This document shows positions 1 through 8,707 of a DNA stretch of 64,000 nt, in pieces. Numbering within the stretch: position 1 is the first letter of the stretch; each line of letters opens with the position of its first letter. This stretch comes from a virus, in the IMG/VR virus record IMGVR_UViG_3300035698_006717, positions 41,410-105,409 of that record, one strand, 5' to 3'. The translations under genes were made by a program, and so were the position numbers. Below the pieces are notes generated by a model. It was not told the DNA's origin, ran no database searches, and saw nothing but the letters and a program-made list of their open reading frames with translations.

Positions 1-90
1 TTACATGAGGAAATTAAAACTGTATATGTGTATGAAGATGAAATTGAGACATGGAATACTGAATTCAGAAGAATAGGGTTATCAAAATGA
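1..90 (+). CDS. C-terminal end of an unidentified upstream gene (partial)
   Basis: The first 29 codons of the window are open in this frame and end in TGA, which overlaps the ATG of the next gene (ATGA). The tail is acidic then basic and ends RRIGLSK. The overlap is the usual junction in this operon, so this is very probably the end of a real gene that starts before the window. Function cannot be judged. Confidence 0.6.
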   Translation, partial: LHEEIKTVYVYEDEIETWNTEFRRIGLSK

Positions 91-1067
91 AAATCTTACT
101 AACAGCTGATTGGCACTTAAAACATAAGCATCCATTCTCTCAAGTGGTAGAGGGCAAGGTGTGGGATGAATTATTTGAAGCAAAAATGAGAGTTCTTTGG
201 GAGCTTCCTAATATTGCGAAGAAAGAAGATGTTGATTGGGTAGCTATAACTGGTGATATATTTGATAACACAAATCCACCTGAAGCTATCAAAGCAGAAG
301 TTTGTAAGTTATTGGATAAGTTCTCTTGTCCTGTTTTCATAATAAACGGTAATCATGAAACTGCTAGCTTTGGCAACCATGCCCTTATGGATATAGGCCA
401 AGCATATAAAAGTACTACCAGTAAGAAGTCTCACGTATTTGTATATAATGACCATAATGTTACTGATGGAATAGGTATGTTCCATATAATGATGGAAGGC
501 ATAGATGAAAGATACAGAAATGTCATTAAGTTTGAGGATTCTAGATTTGCTGATTGCAATACAATACTCCTTGGAGATTATCATGCTTTCTTCAAGAAGA
601 ATTATGGTGGTAAGACTTTTGTCTATCCTGGCACTCCATATCCCACTCGTTTTGGTGAAGAAAATCATTCTGTTTGTATTTTGGAGTGTGACGCTCAAGG
701 AAATACAAGAAATAGTAAACAGGTTGAAATACCCTCATATAAATTCCTTGAATGTAACACGAGTGATATTAAAAAGACAATTGGGGATGCCGATGCAAAA
801 GGCTTTCAGTATGTACTTAAAGTCAGGACTACTGCAAAACCAGAAAATATGAATAAGATAGCTTTGAAGCTACGGGAGTATAAGGTCAAGCTGAGCAAAA
901 GAGAAAATTGCTTAGACTTTGTATATTCTATAAAGGCGGCAAAAGTTGTAGCTGAGTTAGAAGATGTGAGCAATAGATCTGTTGAGGATGTTGCTCTTGA
1001 GTACATAGGTAACAATTGCATGTATCCTGAAGAAGGTAAGGCTTTGTTTAAGGAGTTAATGACGTGA
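87..1067 (+). CDS. SbcD/Mre11-like recombination exonuclease subunit (T4 gp47-like)
   Basis: Calcineurin-like metallophosphoesterase of 326 residues. The metal-binding motifs occur in order: DWH (D8, H10), GDIFD (56-60), GNHE (88-91) and a later GDYH. In phages of the T4 type this protein pairs with the SbcC-like ATPase to resect DNA ends during recombination-dependent replication and to degrade host DNA. The probable partner is encoded about 600 bases downstream (1659-3518) in the same operon, with two small genes between. The length fits gp47-type proteins. Family assignment is firm; the in vivo role is inferred from the family. Confidence 0.9.
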   Translation: MKILLTADWHLKHKHPFSQVVEGKVWDELFEAKMRVLWELPNIAKKEDVDWVAITGDIFDNTNPPEAIKAEVCKLLDKFSCPVFIINGNHETASFGNHALMDIGQAYKSTTSKKSHVFVYNDHNVTDGIGMFHIMMEGIDERYRNVIKFEDSRFADCNTILLGDYHAFFKKNYGGKTFVYPGTPYPTRFGEENHSVCILECDAQGNTRNSKQVEIPSYKFLECNTSDIKKTIGDADAKGFQYVLKVRTTAKPENMNKIALKLREYKVKLSKRENCLDFVYSIKAAKVVAELEDVSNRSVEDVALEYIGNNCMYPEEGKALFKELMT

Positions 1068-1501
1068 GTTATCCTACAAAAAATGTTACTGGTGTATTTG
1101 TAAATGGTGAAAATGTATCTCACCTAATTGATCCTGAAAGTATTGAAATAGATTGGCAGTTTGATAGAACTAAATTGTATTGTGGTGGATCAGATTACCC
1201 TAATGATGTTAGAGTGAATGGTTATCATCCTAAAATTAAAATGAAAACAACATTTATACCAAAAGGTGAATTTGAATTTGATATAGATTTGAATAAAGGT
1301 GCTGAGAAGATACATTTTAATAGATGTATGGTAGATTCTTCTGAAGATGGTGAATTGACTTTGAAGGCTTTTGTAGATAATAATGGTGGTGTAGGTAGGA
1401 TTGATTTGAAATTGGATTGGACAGAAAAGTACTTCCCTACATTTTTGAAATGGTTCAAGAATTTAAGGCGGTACTGGCGGAAGATTAAGGGCGAAGCATG
1501 A
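1064..1501 (+). CDS. Hypothetical protein inserted between the SbcD- and SbcC-like genes
   Basis: 145 residues beginning with GTG, which overlaps the TGA of the SbcD-like gene and follows an AAGGAG ribosome site about nine bases upstream. Composition is rich in Asp, Gly and Lys, with a basic, aromatic C-terminus (WFKNLRRYWRK). No domain is recognised. Its position and translational coupling suggest a role linked to the recombination nuclease, but nothing in the sequence shows what it does. Confidence 0.7.
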   Translation: MSYPTKNVTGVFVNGENVSHLIDPESIEIDWQFDRTKLYCGGSDYPNDVRVNGYHPKIKMKTTFIPKGEFEFDIDLNKGAEKIHFNRCMVDSSEDGELTLKAFVDNNGGVGRIDLKLDWTEKYFPTFLKWFKNLRRYWRKIKGEA

Positions 1502-1677
1502 GCGCTGGCAAAGGTAGTGCAAGGCGTCAAGAAGATACAAAGGCTATCCGTGATAGATGGCCTATGGATAAGAAGCCAGTTGGTGAAACAAAGTTTGGTA
1601 ACTTTTATATGTGCATTAATTGTTACAAACCTGTCATAAATGGAAAGAAGTGCCCAAGATGCGAATCACAAGAATAA
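1498..1677 (+). CDS. Small zinc-ribbon protein
   Basis: 59 residues. ATG overlaps the previous stop (ATGA), and the 3' end overlaps the SbcC-like start by 19 bases. The C-terminal half carries a four-cysteine ribbon: CINC, then CPRC thirteen residues later. It ends in SQE. This is typical of the tiny zinc-ribbon proteins scattered through the first 13 kb of the window. A nucleic-acid or protein adaptor role is possible but not shown. Confidence 0.65.
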   Translation: MSAGKGSARRQEDTKAIRDRWPMDKKPVGETKFGNFYMCINCYKPVINGKKCPRCESQE

Positions 1678-3518
1678 AAGCTGAGAATCTATTCAGCTGG
1701 GAAAAACTAGATATTAAATTTGAAGATGGCACATATTCTCTTACAGGCGAGAATGGTTGCGGCAAGTCTTCTATCTTTGAGATTATTACTTGGATTGGAT
1801 TCAAGAAAACTACCAAGAAGAATGTCAAAGGCGATTATGGTAAGAATAATGGCTGGGGGGAATTAGAGTTTGATAATGGTGAATATGTCATTAGAAGAAA
1901 TACCAAAGAACCTATGAGGATATTAGTTAATGGAGAGGAAGCTGAGCAGGATTATGTTGATAATATCCTAGGGTGCCATTATGATACTTTTATGGCATCT
2001 ATTATGTGCAACCAGAAAAGAGTATCTTCATTTATAAATGAGAAGACTGATACTGGTAAGGCTAGGATATTTGGAGAGATGTTAGGAGCAGGTAGCCTTG
2101 ACAAAATTAGATCTAAGGTAAGTAAGCGCAAAAATGAGAGAGAACTAGAGTTTGAAGGTGCGCGCAGTAAGTTTGAACTTTTGACTGAACAGGTGGATAC
2201 TGCTAAGTTAAAGTTTGGAGGTAAAACTCCAAAACAGTACAAGGCAGTTATTGAAAGGGACAAGGGTGAATACCACAAGCTAGTAGCAGGGGAAAAGTTG
2301 CTACAAGATAAGGTAGATAAGGCATATGATATAGCAAATCTTTGGAGAAACTATGAAAGCTCTCATGTAGAATATAATAAGGCTTTGTCAAAACGCAGCA
2401 ATACGGAGACTGAATTAAAAGAGTCCAAAGATAAATTTGATACTATGGAGATACCTGATGAAACTGGGGCAGGTAAGTATGCGGGTATGTTGGTTAAGGC
2501 TGACAAGATATACCAAAAACTATCTACTGAAGTAATTTACCTTGAAGCAGATATACAAAAGCTAGAAGACATCAAGAGTCTAGGTGAAGGGGAATGCCCT
2601 ACTTGTGGTGAGAAAGTTACCATTAAGAAGATTGAACATATTCAAGGTATTATTGATAGATATGGAACAGATCTATACAAGCTTGAAGAGAAACGCGCTG
2701 AGATAGATACTAAGGTTGCCAAAATTAAGGTCAAGCTTAGAAAGATGAAGGAATATGAGGATGAATGGCAAGAGTCAAGGAAAGATGCAGTATTCCTACA
2801 GCGTATCATAGATAACCTACCCAAGATAATTAAGGTTGAACCTCCTAAACAAGAGAAGATGGACGTTTCAGAGCTTAAGTCAGATCTAGCTAGGAGCCGC
2901 GATAAGGCGTTTGAACTTAAGGGGGGTATAAGGGATAGGGTAAACGTATTGAAAGGCTATATAGAAGCTGAGAGGAGCTTAAAAGCGGCTGAAAGTATCT
3001 ATAGGGATAGGGAGAAGGAATACTATGTAGCAAAATGGTTGTTCACTTCCCTACCTTTGATAAAACTTATGTTTATTGAAGAGAATAAGATGGTGTTGGA
3101 GAATGCTATTAATGAATACTTGTCTACTATGAATGTACAGTTCATGGTTAAGATTGATACACAAAAGGAAATGAAATCAAGGAAAGAGATTAAGGATGAA
3201 TTCTCATTCCAAATATTAAGCTCTAACAGGAAGGTTGATAAGGCAGATTTATCTGGTGGAGAGGAGACAATAATACTACTTGCTACTCAGTTTGCTATTA
3301 ATGATCTGATTAATCCTAATTTGAAGCTAGAAATATATGATGAGATTTATGGAGCATTATCTGACAATAATGTCAGCACAGTAGTAGATGCTATAAAGGA
3401 TAGAGGTGAGTCCAAACAGATATTCACTATATCCCACAAACCTGAAATAAGTAACTCATTTGATAGTTCCATTCTAATCAAAAAGAATGAGGAAGGCAGT
3501 TATGTTGAAAGAATTTGA
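1659..3518 (+). CDS. SbcC/Rad50-like ATPase subunit (T4 gp46-like)
   Basis: 619 residues from the ATG at 1659, chosen because MRITRIKAENLF is the typical beta-strand start of this family and a GGAAAGAAG ribosome site lies upstream; a start 13 codons earlier lacks that support. Walker A is GENGCGKSS (30-38). The long coiled coil is interrupted in the middle by a CPTC zinc hook. The ABC signature is LSGGEE near the C-terminus and Walker B is LEIYDEIYGAL. It should form a complex with the SbcD-like nuclease (87-1067) for end resection. Confidence 0.92.
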   Translation: MRITRIKAENLFSWEKLDIKFEDGTYSLTGENGCGKSSIFEIITWIGFKKTTKKNVKGDYGKNNGWGELEFDNGEYVIRRNTKEPMRILVNGEEAEQDYVDNILGCHYDTFMASIMCNQKRVSSFINEKTDTGKARIFGEMLGAGSLDKIRSKVSKRKNERELEFEGARSKFELLTEQVDTAKLKFGGKTPKQYKAVIERDKGEYHKLVAGEKLLQDKVDKAYDIANLWRNYESSHVEYNKALSKRSNTETELKESKDKFDTMEIPDETGAGKYAGMLVKADKIYQKLSTEVIYLEADIQKLEDIKSLGEGECPTCGEKVTIKKIEHIQGIIDRYGTDLYKLEEKRAEIDTKVAKIKVKLRKMKEYEDEWQESRKDAVFLQRIIDNLPKIIKVEPPKQEKMDVSELKSDLARSRDKAFELKGGIRDRVNVLKGYIEAERSLKAAESIYRDREKEYYVAKWLFTSLPLIKLMFIEENKMVLENAINEYLSTMNVQFMVKIDTQKEMKSRKEIKDEFSFQILSSNRKVDKADLSGGEETIILLATQFAINDLINPNLKLEIYDEIYGALSDNNVSTVVDAIKDRGESKQIFTISHKPEISNSFDSSILIKKNEEGSYVERI

Positions 3519-3897
3519 AAAATTAGTCAAGATCTGTAAGAAGTCTAATGCGTTGGAGTTTGTTACAGAAGGTGAAGTTGAAAATAATATAGGGGAAACT
3601 GAAATTGGAATCTTTACCAAAGGATTTGGTGTGGTATTCAAGAAAAAGAATTCTGAAGGAAAACCAGCAGAAGAAATTGACAATCCTGATAATGAAGTTG
3701 AAGCTGAAGCTGAAGAAGTAAATGCTGAGATGCCTGAAGATGGCATAACAATAAATGGTAAAGTTCAAAAGGTTAAAGGTGAAGTTGGTATGAGAATTAA
3801 AACTGATACTGGCATAATTGAATTCTTTGTTCCTGAGATTGATGCTTTCTTTGGCGATGGTGATGAAGTAGAGATGAAGTTGGTTAAGAATGCCTGA
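3502..3897 (+). CDS. Hypothetical acidic protein
   Basis: 131 residues from ATG 3502, preceded by AGGAAGG at good spacing and overlapping the end of the SbcC-like gene. An ATG 15 bases earlier is possible but would sit on that ribosome site. A Glu-rich linker (about residues 53-78) separates two small globular-looking segments. No family is recognised. It overlaps the next gene by eight bases. Confidence 0.7.
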   Translation: MLKEFEKLVKICKKSNALEFVTEGEVENNIGETEIGIFTKGFGVVFKKKNSEGKPAEEIDNPDNEVEAEAEEVNAEMPEDGITINGKVQKVKGEVGMRIKTDTGIIEFFVPEIDAFFGDGDEVEMKLVKNA

Positions 3898-4192
3898 AGG
3901 GAAGGCTGATAAGGAATTCTTTGATGAGATACTTGGAAGAGTAGACTGGGACTACTTCCTACCTGATGTTATTGATTTGAAAGATAAGATTACAATAGCT
4001 ATGCTGATAGAACTTAACGCTACTCAAGCGCTGATGTGTAATTTGTTGAATGAAAATATGGAAGATAATAATAGAGCAGGAGCAGATTGTGTTATCTGCC
4101 CAGATTGTAAAAATGAAGTAGTGCCAGACGCTTTGGGCTACTGCCCTAAATGCAAAAGTGATTTAGCAAGGTTTCTTAAAAAAGGTGCCTAG
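3890..4192 (+). CDS. Hypothetical zinc-ribbon protein
   Basis: 100 residues with an acidic N-terminal half and a C-terminal ribbon (CPDC and CPKC fourteen residues apart, preceded by CVIC), ending in a basic tail. No further domain is recognised. It starts inside the end of the previous gene, so translation is probably coupled. Confidence 0.7.
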   Translation: MPEGKADKEFFDEILGRVDWDYFLPDVIDLKDKITIAMLIELNATQALMCNLLNENMEDNNRAGADCVICPDCKNEVVPDALGYCPKCKSDLARFLKKGA

Positions 4193-4248
4193 CATTTAGG
4201 GACATAAAGTTATTTACTTGGTGGATAGTTTCTATTATATTAGGGGTA

Positions 4249-4530
4249 ATGATGGCTAGATTTCATATGTATAAAAAGGTGATAACTTGGGAGCAATTGT
4301 GGAAATGTTGCAACCATAGGAAGTTATGTAGGTTCTGTGACATCATAACAGATGAATGTGAAGATAAGGATTGCAAGCCAAATAATGATACAAAAGCTAG
4401 ATGCCCAATATGGAATGGTATGCTAGAGAATTTGGTTATGGTTCGTAAGGATAACTATAGAAGGGACAATAATGGACAGGAAAGACCGCACCAGAAGTTC
4501 CATGATGAGAAAAGAGATAGTCAAGATTGA
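4249..4530 (+). CDS. Hypothetical cysteine-rich protein
   Basis: 93 residues. The first half has CC and CRFCD followed by CEDKDC and a further Cys, which suggests bound metal. The second half is strongly polar and basic. A 56-base gap without a gene separates it from the previous stop. The start could be either of two adjacent ATGs (4249 or 4252). Function unknown. Confidence 0.6.
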   Translation: MMARFHMYKKVITWEQLWKCCNHRKLCRFCDIITDECEDKDCKPNNDTKARCPIWNGMLENLVMVRKDNYRRDNNGQERPHQKFHDEKRDSQD

Positions 4531-4618
4531 GAATGGCTATGAGTTCTACTCTGATGGTACTATGAAGAAGATTGAAAAGGAAGCTGATAAGAAATCCTCA
4601 GATACTTTGGAGAAATAA
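4472..4618 (+). CDS. Small basic hypothetical protein
   Basis: 48 residues, overlapping the 3' end of the preceding gene in another frame. It ends in TAATG, giving the start of the resolvase gene. The pattern YEFYSDGTMKKIEK looks like a genuine short beta-hairpin protein rather than chance. RNA polymerase or nuclease accessory roles are conceivable but unsupported. Confidence 0.55.
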   Translation: MDRKDRTRSSMMRKEIVKIENGYEFYSDGTMKKIEKEADKKSSDTLEK

Positions 4619-5169
4619 TGAAACTGTTAGGACTTGATGTATCCAAAGCTAGAACTGGATTCTGTCACTTTGATGATGATACACTTGGAGCATATGGTGC
4701 TATAGAGTGCCCTAAAAATTTGAGTAAAATTAAGCAAGATACTCCTGAGTTTGCCGAGTTACTTTGGTGGTACTTTAAGGAGGTAAGAAATTTAGTGAAA
4801 GGATTTCAGCCTGATATCATAGTTCTTGAGAGATTAAATCTTGAACACAATAGGGCTGCAAAAACAATAATTCAATTTCACGCAACAGCTATTTTGGCTG
4901 CAAAAATACCAGTTAGAGGTATACTGTTAGGATACATACATAATAAAACTGCCAAGGCTAAGTTCAAAGCCAACACTAGAGTTAGAGATGTTGACCCTAG
5001 TGTAATTGCAAAAATGAAAGAGCATAAAATAGACAGGCATGTTAAGATTCTTATGGTTGATGCTATTAATGAAAAGTATGGCTTAAATTTAACATACAAG
5101 CAAGATGATGAGGCTGACTCAATAGCCTTAGTTGACACATATTATGCCAAGGAGATATGCGGTGAGTAA
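4618..5169 (+). CDS. RuvC-like Holliday junction resolvase (RNase H fold)
   Basis: 183 residues. The acidic RNase-H-fold motifs are in place: GLDVSK (D7) in the first strand, VLERLN (E71) at the end of strand four, and KQDDEADSIAL (D163, D164, D167) in the last helix, the usual RuvC pattern. Such proteins cut four-way junctions and branched replicative DNA, which must be cleared before packaging. ATG overlaps the previous stop (TAATG). Placement after the SbcCD-like genes fits a recombination module. Confidence 0.8.
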   Translation: MKLLGLDVSKARTGFCHFDDDTLGAYGAIECPKNLSKIKQDTPEFAELLWWYFKEVRNLVKGFQPDIIVLERLNLEHNRAAKTIIQFHATAILAAKIPVRGILLGYIHNKTAKAKFKANTRVRDVDPSVIAKMKEHKIDRHVKILMVDAINEKYGLNLTYKQDDEADSIALVDTYYAKEICGE

Positions 5170-5536
5170 ATATGATGGAATGACAATAGAAGGTCTGATG
5201 GAAGAGTTTAAGAGAAAGAATATGCCGCTGCCATCTGGATCAGTAGCAAAGGAGCTTATAGGCTTACTACAGGAAAGGGATAATCTTGTTACCAATATTG
5301 GCAATGTTGGTAACACTACTGAGAAGTATCCTGAGACAAAATTCAATAATATCGCAGTTGCGTCATTCTTCTACATTCTTGGGAAATTGTGTATCAAGTA
5401 TGATGAGGAATTATACCTTGAGATTGATACAGTAAGACAGCAGTGTCATTTGAAGGAAGGGTATGCTCTTAAGGATTTTGATGTCAATGTTTGCGATATT
5501 AGTTATTCCTACAAGAAGGGCAAAGGGAAGAAATAA
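5162..5536 (+). CDS. Hypothetical protein
   Basis: 124 residues if translation begins at GTG 5162, which has an AAGGAG site eight bases upstream and overlaps the resolvase stop. An in-frame upstream ATG would lie within the resolvase gene. The sequence mixes short helices and a basic tail (KKGKGKK). No family recognised. Confidence 0.65.
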   Translation: MSKYDGMTIEGLMEEFKRKNMPLPSGSVAKELIGLLQERDNLVTNIGNVGNTTEKYPETKFNNIAVASFFYILGKLCIKYDEELYLEIDTVRQQCHLKEGYALKDFDVNVCDISYSYKKGKGKK

Positions 5537-5928
5537 TGCCAAAATTTAGCAATAGTTCTAATAGTAAATTGCACACATGCAATGCTGGCCTTATTTCAAT
5601 ATTTGAAGATGCTATTGAAATATTTGATTGTAAGGTTCTATGCGGCCACAGATTGGAGGCTGAACAGAACGCTCTATATGAGCAAGATTATTCTCAGCTA
5701 CAGTATCCTGAATCTAAGCATAATGTATTCCCTTCTATGGCTGTAGATGTAGCTCCATATCCAATTGATTGGGATGATACAAGAAGGTTCTATTTATTCG
5801 CTGGCCTCATTAAGGGTATTGCTTATGGTGCTGGACTTGATATTGTATGGGGTGGAGATTGGGATAATGATACACAAGTCAAAGATAACAAGTTTAATGA
5901 TTTAGTCCACTTTCAACTTGGAAGGTAG
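5536..5928 (+). CDS. Endolysin, peptidase M15 family (VanY/L-Ala-D-Glu peptidase-like)
   Basis: 130 residues, the normal size of single-domain phage M15 peptidases such as T5 lysin. Zinc ligands and catalytic residues are visible: SKHN...AVDV gives H62 and D71, and DLVHFQ gives H125. It should cleave peptide cross-links in host peptidoglycan at lysis. There is no signal peptide, so it would need a holin (see 33939-34223 for a candidate). ATG overlaps the previous stop (TAATG). Confidence 0.85.
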   Translation: MPKFSNSSNSKLHTCNAGLISIFEDAIEIFDCKVLCGHRLEAEQNALYEQDYSQLQYPESKHNVFPSMAVDVAPYPIDWDDTRRFYLFAGLIKGIAYGAGLDIVWGGDWDNDTQVKDNKFNDLVHFQLGR

Positions 5929-5930
5929 CA

Positions 5931-6557
5931 ATGCCCAGTACAGATAAAAGGAAGCATTCAACAAAAGCAAAGAAACGGTTTGAAGAGAAGTATCTTCTCA
6001 CAGATGACCGTAGCAACCCGTATTATATGTATGTACCAAATAAAACTGATACAGACACATTACGGAAACTGATGGATACTCGCAACTATATCCGTATTAT
6101 GACACAATTGGACAAAAACCAATACATAGTTGCTCAGTATTATATCTATACTGAGGGTGATATATGGATGTGCGGAGATTCCCTAACATTCAATCAGAAT
6201 CCTGATAAGAAGATATGGTGCGAATGTTTGTGTATGCCAAGGAAAGATAAGTGCATATGCTATGAAGAAGCTACTAATGAATTTCTGAGCGTATGTCCAG
6301 AGTGTAAAAAACTTGGTATATTTATCAAGGATACCGCCTTTAAATGTAAGCATTGTGATTTTGTCCTTAGATGGAATTTGGTAAGTGATCTACCTTTTGC
6401 CAAGATACCGTGCCAGTATTGCCCTAGAGAGATAGGTTGGGATAAGGCTCAGAATATTAGGGAGTTGGTGATTAAGCATTTGGTCAATAGGTCTCACATA
6501 GTTGCTCAATATCAAGAAAAAAAGATTGAAGAAATAATGGAGGGTGAAGGTGAATAA
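5931..6557 (+). CDS. Hypothetical protein with tandem zinc-binding motifs
   Basis: 208 residues. A basic N-terminus is followed by at least two Cys clusters: CECLC with CIC, CPEC with CKHC (a classic ribbon), and CQYC further on. Ten or more cysteines in about 90 residues indicate structural zinc. It may bind nucleic acid. No named family is recognised. Confidence 0.7.
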   Translation: MPSTDKRKHSTKAKKRFEEKYLLTDDRSNPYYMYVPNKTDTDTLRKLMDTRNYIRIMTQLDKNQYIVAQYYIYTEGDIWMCGDSLTFNQNPDKKIWCECLCMPRKDKCICYEEATNEFLSVCPECKKLGIFIKDTAFKCKHCDFVLRWNLVSDLPFAKIPCQYCPREIGWDKAQNIRELVIKHLVNRSHIVAQYQEKKIEEIMEGEGE

Positions 6558-6735
6558 TTGGATACTAACATTAATAAATAAACCTAAGACATCTGAAGAT
6601 GCTATGGCTTTGGGTCACAGATATTGGAGCTGGTGGTGTGAGCAACGCGGCGTTATTGAATTACCAACTGACCCAGAAAATAGAAATCCATTTTTAAAAG
6701 AAGAGTATTCAATTAAAGGAGTTGGTGATGAATGA
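6550..6735 (+). CDS. Small hypothetical protein
   Basis: 61 residues from GTG 6550, chosen because GGAGGG lies five bases upstream; a second GTG six bases earlier is possible. The sequence is aromatic-rich (HRYWSWWCEQRG). It overlaps the previous stop and the next start. Function unknown. Confidence 0.6.
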   Translation: MNNWILTLINKPKTSEDAMALGHRYWSWWCEQRGVIELPTDPENRNPFLKEEYSIKGVGDE

Positions 6736-6946
6736 ACTACAGAAGATTAAAAAATTCCAAGACCCTAATGTTAATATTGGTGATTTGAATAGTCTAGTTG
6801 ACATACTTAATGCTATGGTTGGTGTGATCAATACATTCAGTAAGCAGGTAGAGTTTACTAACTCTGCTATCAAGAAGTTTGATATGCAGATGCAGGAGAT
6901 TGATAAGGTTGTAACTGAAATGCTAGAACAGGAGAAGGAATCATGA
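6728..6946 (+). CDS. Small coiled-coil protein
   Basis: 72 residues from ATG 6728 with AAAGGAG upstream. Most of the protein is a predicted helix with heptad-like hydrophobics (LVDILNAMVGVINTF, then a second amphipathic helix). Such proteins are often oligomeric adaptors; no family recognised. TTG and GTG codons just upstream are less likely starts. Confidence 0.6.
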   Translation: MNELQKIKKFQDPNVNIGDLNSLVDILNAMVGVINTFSKQVEFTNSAIKKFDMQMQEIDKVVTEMLEQEKES

Positions 6947-7368
6947 GTGAGCTTACTGATTCACAAGGCATAAGCCTGAATCCCACTAGGAATGTAAAAC
7001 GCAAATATGAGAAGTATTGCATATGCGTTGAGTGTGAAAAATTTTCAGTTCAATCTAATCTTGTCGTAAGATACCTATGCACTAGATGCGGAAGGGGTAA
7101 TAATGCTGAAGAAGCTGTTTCTAGATTTGCTGAATGGGATAAGGGTGAGTTAGAGCTTACGGATAAGTCACAAGCCCCTGCCCTAGTTAGAGTTGATGGT
7201 GGCAAGTTGGCATATACTAAGTTCAGAGATGAGATGCAGATCCGTAGTGATATGTTTGTAGGTGGGAAAACTAGAGACTCTATGGGATCTCATAATTTCC
7301 GCAAGCAGTTGAAGAGAGAGCTAATGCATGAGAAAGCATATCGTGGTGAGAAGTCGGATGTAGATTGA
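6943..7368 (+). CDS. Hypothetical zinc-ribbon protein
   Basis: 141 residues with CVEC and CTRC about 20 residues apart, forming a probable zinc ribbon (residues 28-51). A mostly alpha, basic C-terminal half follows. It starts with ATGA overlap. The role is unknown; the basic tail is compatible with nucleic-acid binding. Confidence 0.68.
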   Translation: MSELTDSQGISLNPTRNVKRKYEKYCICVECEKFSVQSNLVVRYLCTRCGRGNNAEEAVSRFAEWDKGELELTDKSQAPALVRVDGGKLAYTKFRDEMQIRSDMFVGGKTRDSMGSHNFRKQLKRELMHEKAYRGEKSDVD

Positions 7369-7370
7369 TA

Positions 7371-7760
7371 ATGGATAAAGAATGGATACAACACCTCAGT
7401 GATAAGGATGCATACTATAGGCTGTATGCTGAGTTTCTGATGAAGGTCTATAATGATATTTTAACAACAAGTGATTTTAGGAGTGCCTTTTATAAATGGT
7501 TGGTTGAAGGTGATGGTTACTACAGAGAGAGGCTGAGGAGTCATTTTGAATCAGTCAATTGGCTTTTGAATTATTCAATTGGGTCAATTTGCTTTGAAGT
7601 ATTAAAAATCAATCATCTTAGGATAGAGGATGTAGAAAAGTCAATCTATCGCAAAATGCAATCAAATAAGAAGTTCAATAAATTCTTTGTAAGTTATGGA
7701 AATGAAATAGAGCGGGTGGTTCATGATACCGAAGAACAAGAATGCTCTGAAAAACTTTAA
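7371..7760 (+). CDS. Hypothetical protein
   Basis: 129 residues, mainly helical and rich in aromatic residues (YYRLYAEFLMKVY), from the ATG two bases after the previous stop. The last 38 bases overlap the next gene. No family recognised. Confidence 0.65.
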   Translation: MDKEWIQHLSDKDAYYRLYAEFLMKVYNDILTTSDFRSAFYKWLVEGDGYYRERLRSHFESVNWLLNYSIGSICFEVLKINHLRIEDVEKSIYRKMQSNKKFNKFFVSYGNEIERVVHDTEEQECSEKL

Positions 7761-8172
7761 GGGCTTGATTGATAAGCAGCAAAGTACCATAGTAAAGGCT
7801 AAAGCTGCAGGCAAGCCAAATCCAAAGTATGAATCTATTACTGGTACTTGTATGTGCTGTGATAGAGAAAATATTAGGATTGCTAAGAAGATTGAGATGC
7901 TTTGCTCTTATTGTTATAATTGGTGCCACAAATACATATTAGATAATTATGGATACTATTCTAGCAAACACCTAGCGGTAGCAATGTGTGCATTTCAGAA
8001 TTCTATAGAATGTAGGTTTTGCCATAAGGAACTCCCCCGTATCAAGGAGGATGGTGCTATAAGGAAGGGCAAACCAATATGCGATACTTGCTATGAGATA
8101 TATAAGGTGGCCCGTGAGTCGGGGAAGAGAGAACGGGAAAGAAACAAATACAAGAGAAGGGATTTTGCATAA
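7723..8172 (+). CDS. Hypothetical protein with two zinc ribbons
   Basis: 149 residues. Ribbon one is CMCC...CSYC (about residues 43-66). Ribbon two is CRFC...CDTC (98-123). A strongly basic tail (KRERERNKYKRRD) follows. The layout recalls DksA/TRAR-like or HNH-associated ribbons, but neither can be assigned. Translation runs into the next ATG (TAATG). Confidence 0.68.
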   Translation: MIPKNKNALKNFKGLIDKQQSTIVKAKAAGKPNPKYESITGTCMCCDRENIRIAKKIEMLCSYCYNWCHKYILDNYGYYSSKHLAVAMCAFQNSIECRFCHKELPRIKEDGAIRKGKPICDTCYEIYKVARESGKRERERNKYKRRDFA

Positions 8173-8615
8173 TGGGTGAGAATAAGTTTGGTTTTATAAA
8201 CCATACTATTGATAAAATACACGGTGCTGAGCCTTATGTTAGCTTTGTATTAGATTTCAGCAATCTACTGGATCATGATACATTACATCATAGTATCATA
8301 GTAGATTTTGATGACTTATCAAATCTAAGTAAGGTGAATAATATCAGAGGATTTATACTGTTCATGCCTTTCCTATATGAACAGGATGTTTCTAAAATTA
8401 TGAATCGTATAAACAAAATGGAATGGAAGGGGAAGGTTCTGATATTTGATATCAAGAGCAATTGCGCGCAAGATTGGATAAGGAAGGTTCCTACTCTGCC
8501 TGGCATGAGTCTGAGGGGTGTAGAAGATATTGAGCAGAACTTTTTTGTAATGAGATGGAATAAGTTTAGGAATGTTAAGGAACACTTAAAATATGATAAT
8601 GCGGAGATATCATGA
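8172..8615 (+). CDS. Hypothetical protein
   Basis: 147 residues with alternating strands and helices (GFILFMPFLY, GKVLIFDIKSN) suggesting a small alpha/beta domain. No catalytic motif is recognised. It is the last gene before the tandem palindromic repeat at 8604-8694, whose first palindrome overlaps its last codons. Confidence 0.62.
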   Translation: MGENKFGFINHTIDKIHGAEPYVSFVLDFSNLLDHDTLHHSIIVDFDDLSNLSKVNNIRGFILFMPFLYEQDVSKIMNRINKMEWKGKVLIFDIKSNCAQDWIRKVPTLPGMSLRGVEDIEQNFFVMRWNKFRNVKEHLKYDNAEIS

Positions 8616-8694
8616 TATCTCGCAATATATTTGCGATAAAGCAGATATTATCAGGCATCATGATATCCCGCAATATATTTGCGTTAAATCAGAT
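8604..8694. repeat. Two tandem copies of a palindrome-bearing 38-bp repeat
   Basis: A 38-base unit (8609-8646) recurs at 8657-8694 with three differences, at 48-base spacing. Each unit holds ATCATGATATC followed by the dyad CGCAA-TATAT-TTGCG. In the first copy GAGATATCATGATATCTC (8604-8621) is a perfect 18-base palindrome. The pair lies just before the HGG-motif gene and may be an operator. TCATGATATC also occurs twice near 23.3 kb. Confidence 0.8.
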
Positions 8695-8707
8695 AGGAGC
8701 ATAAGTC

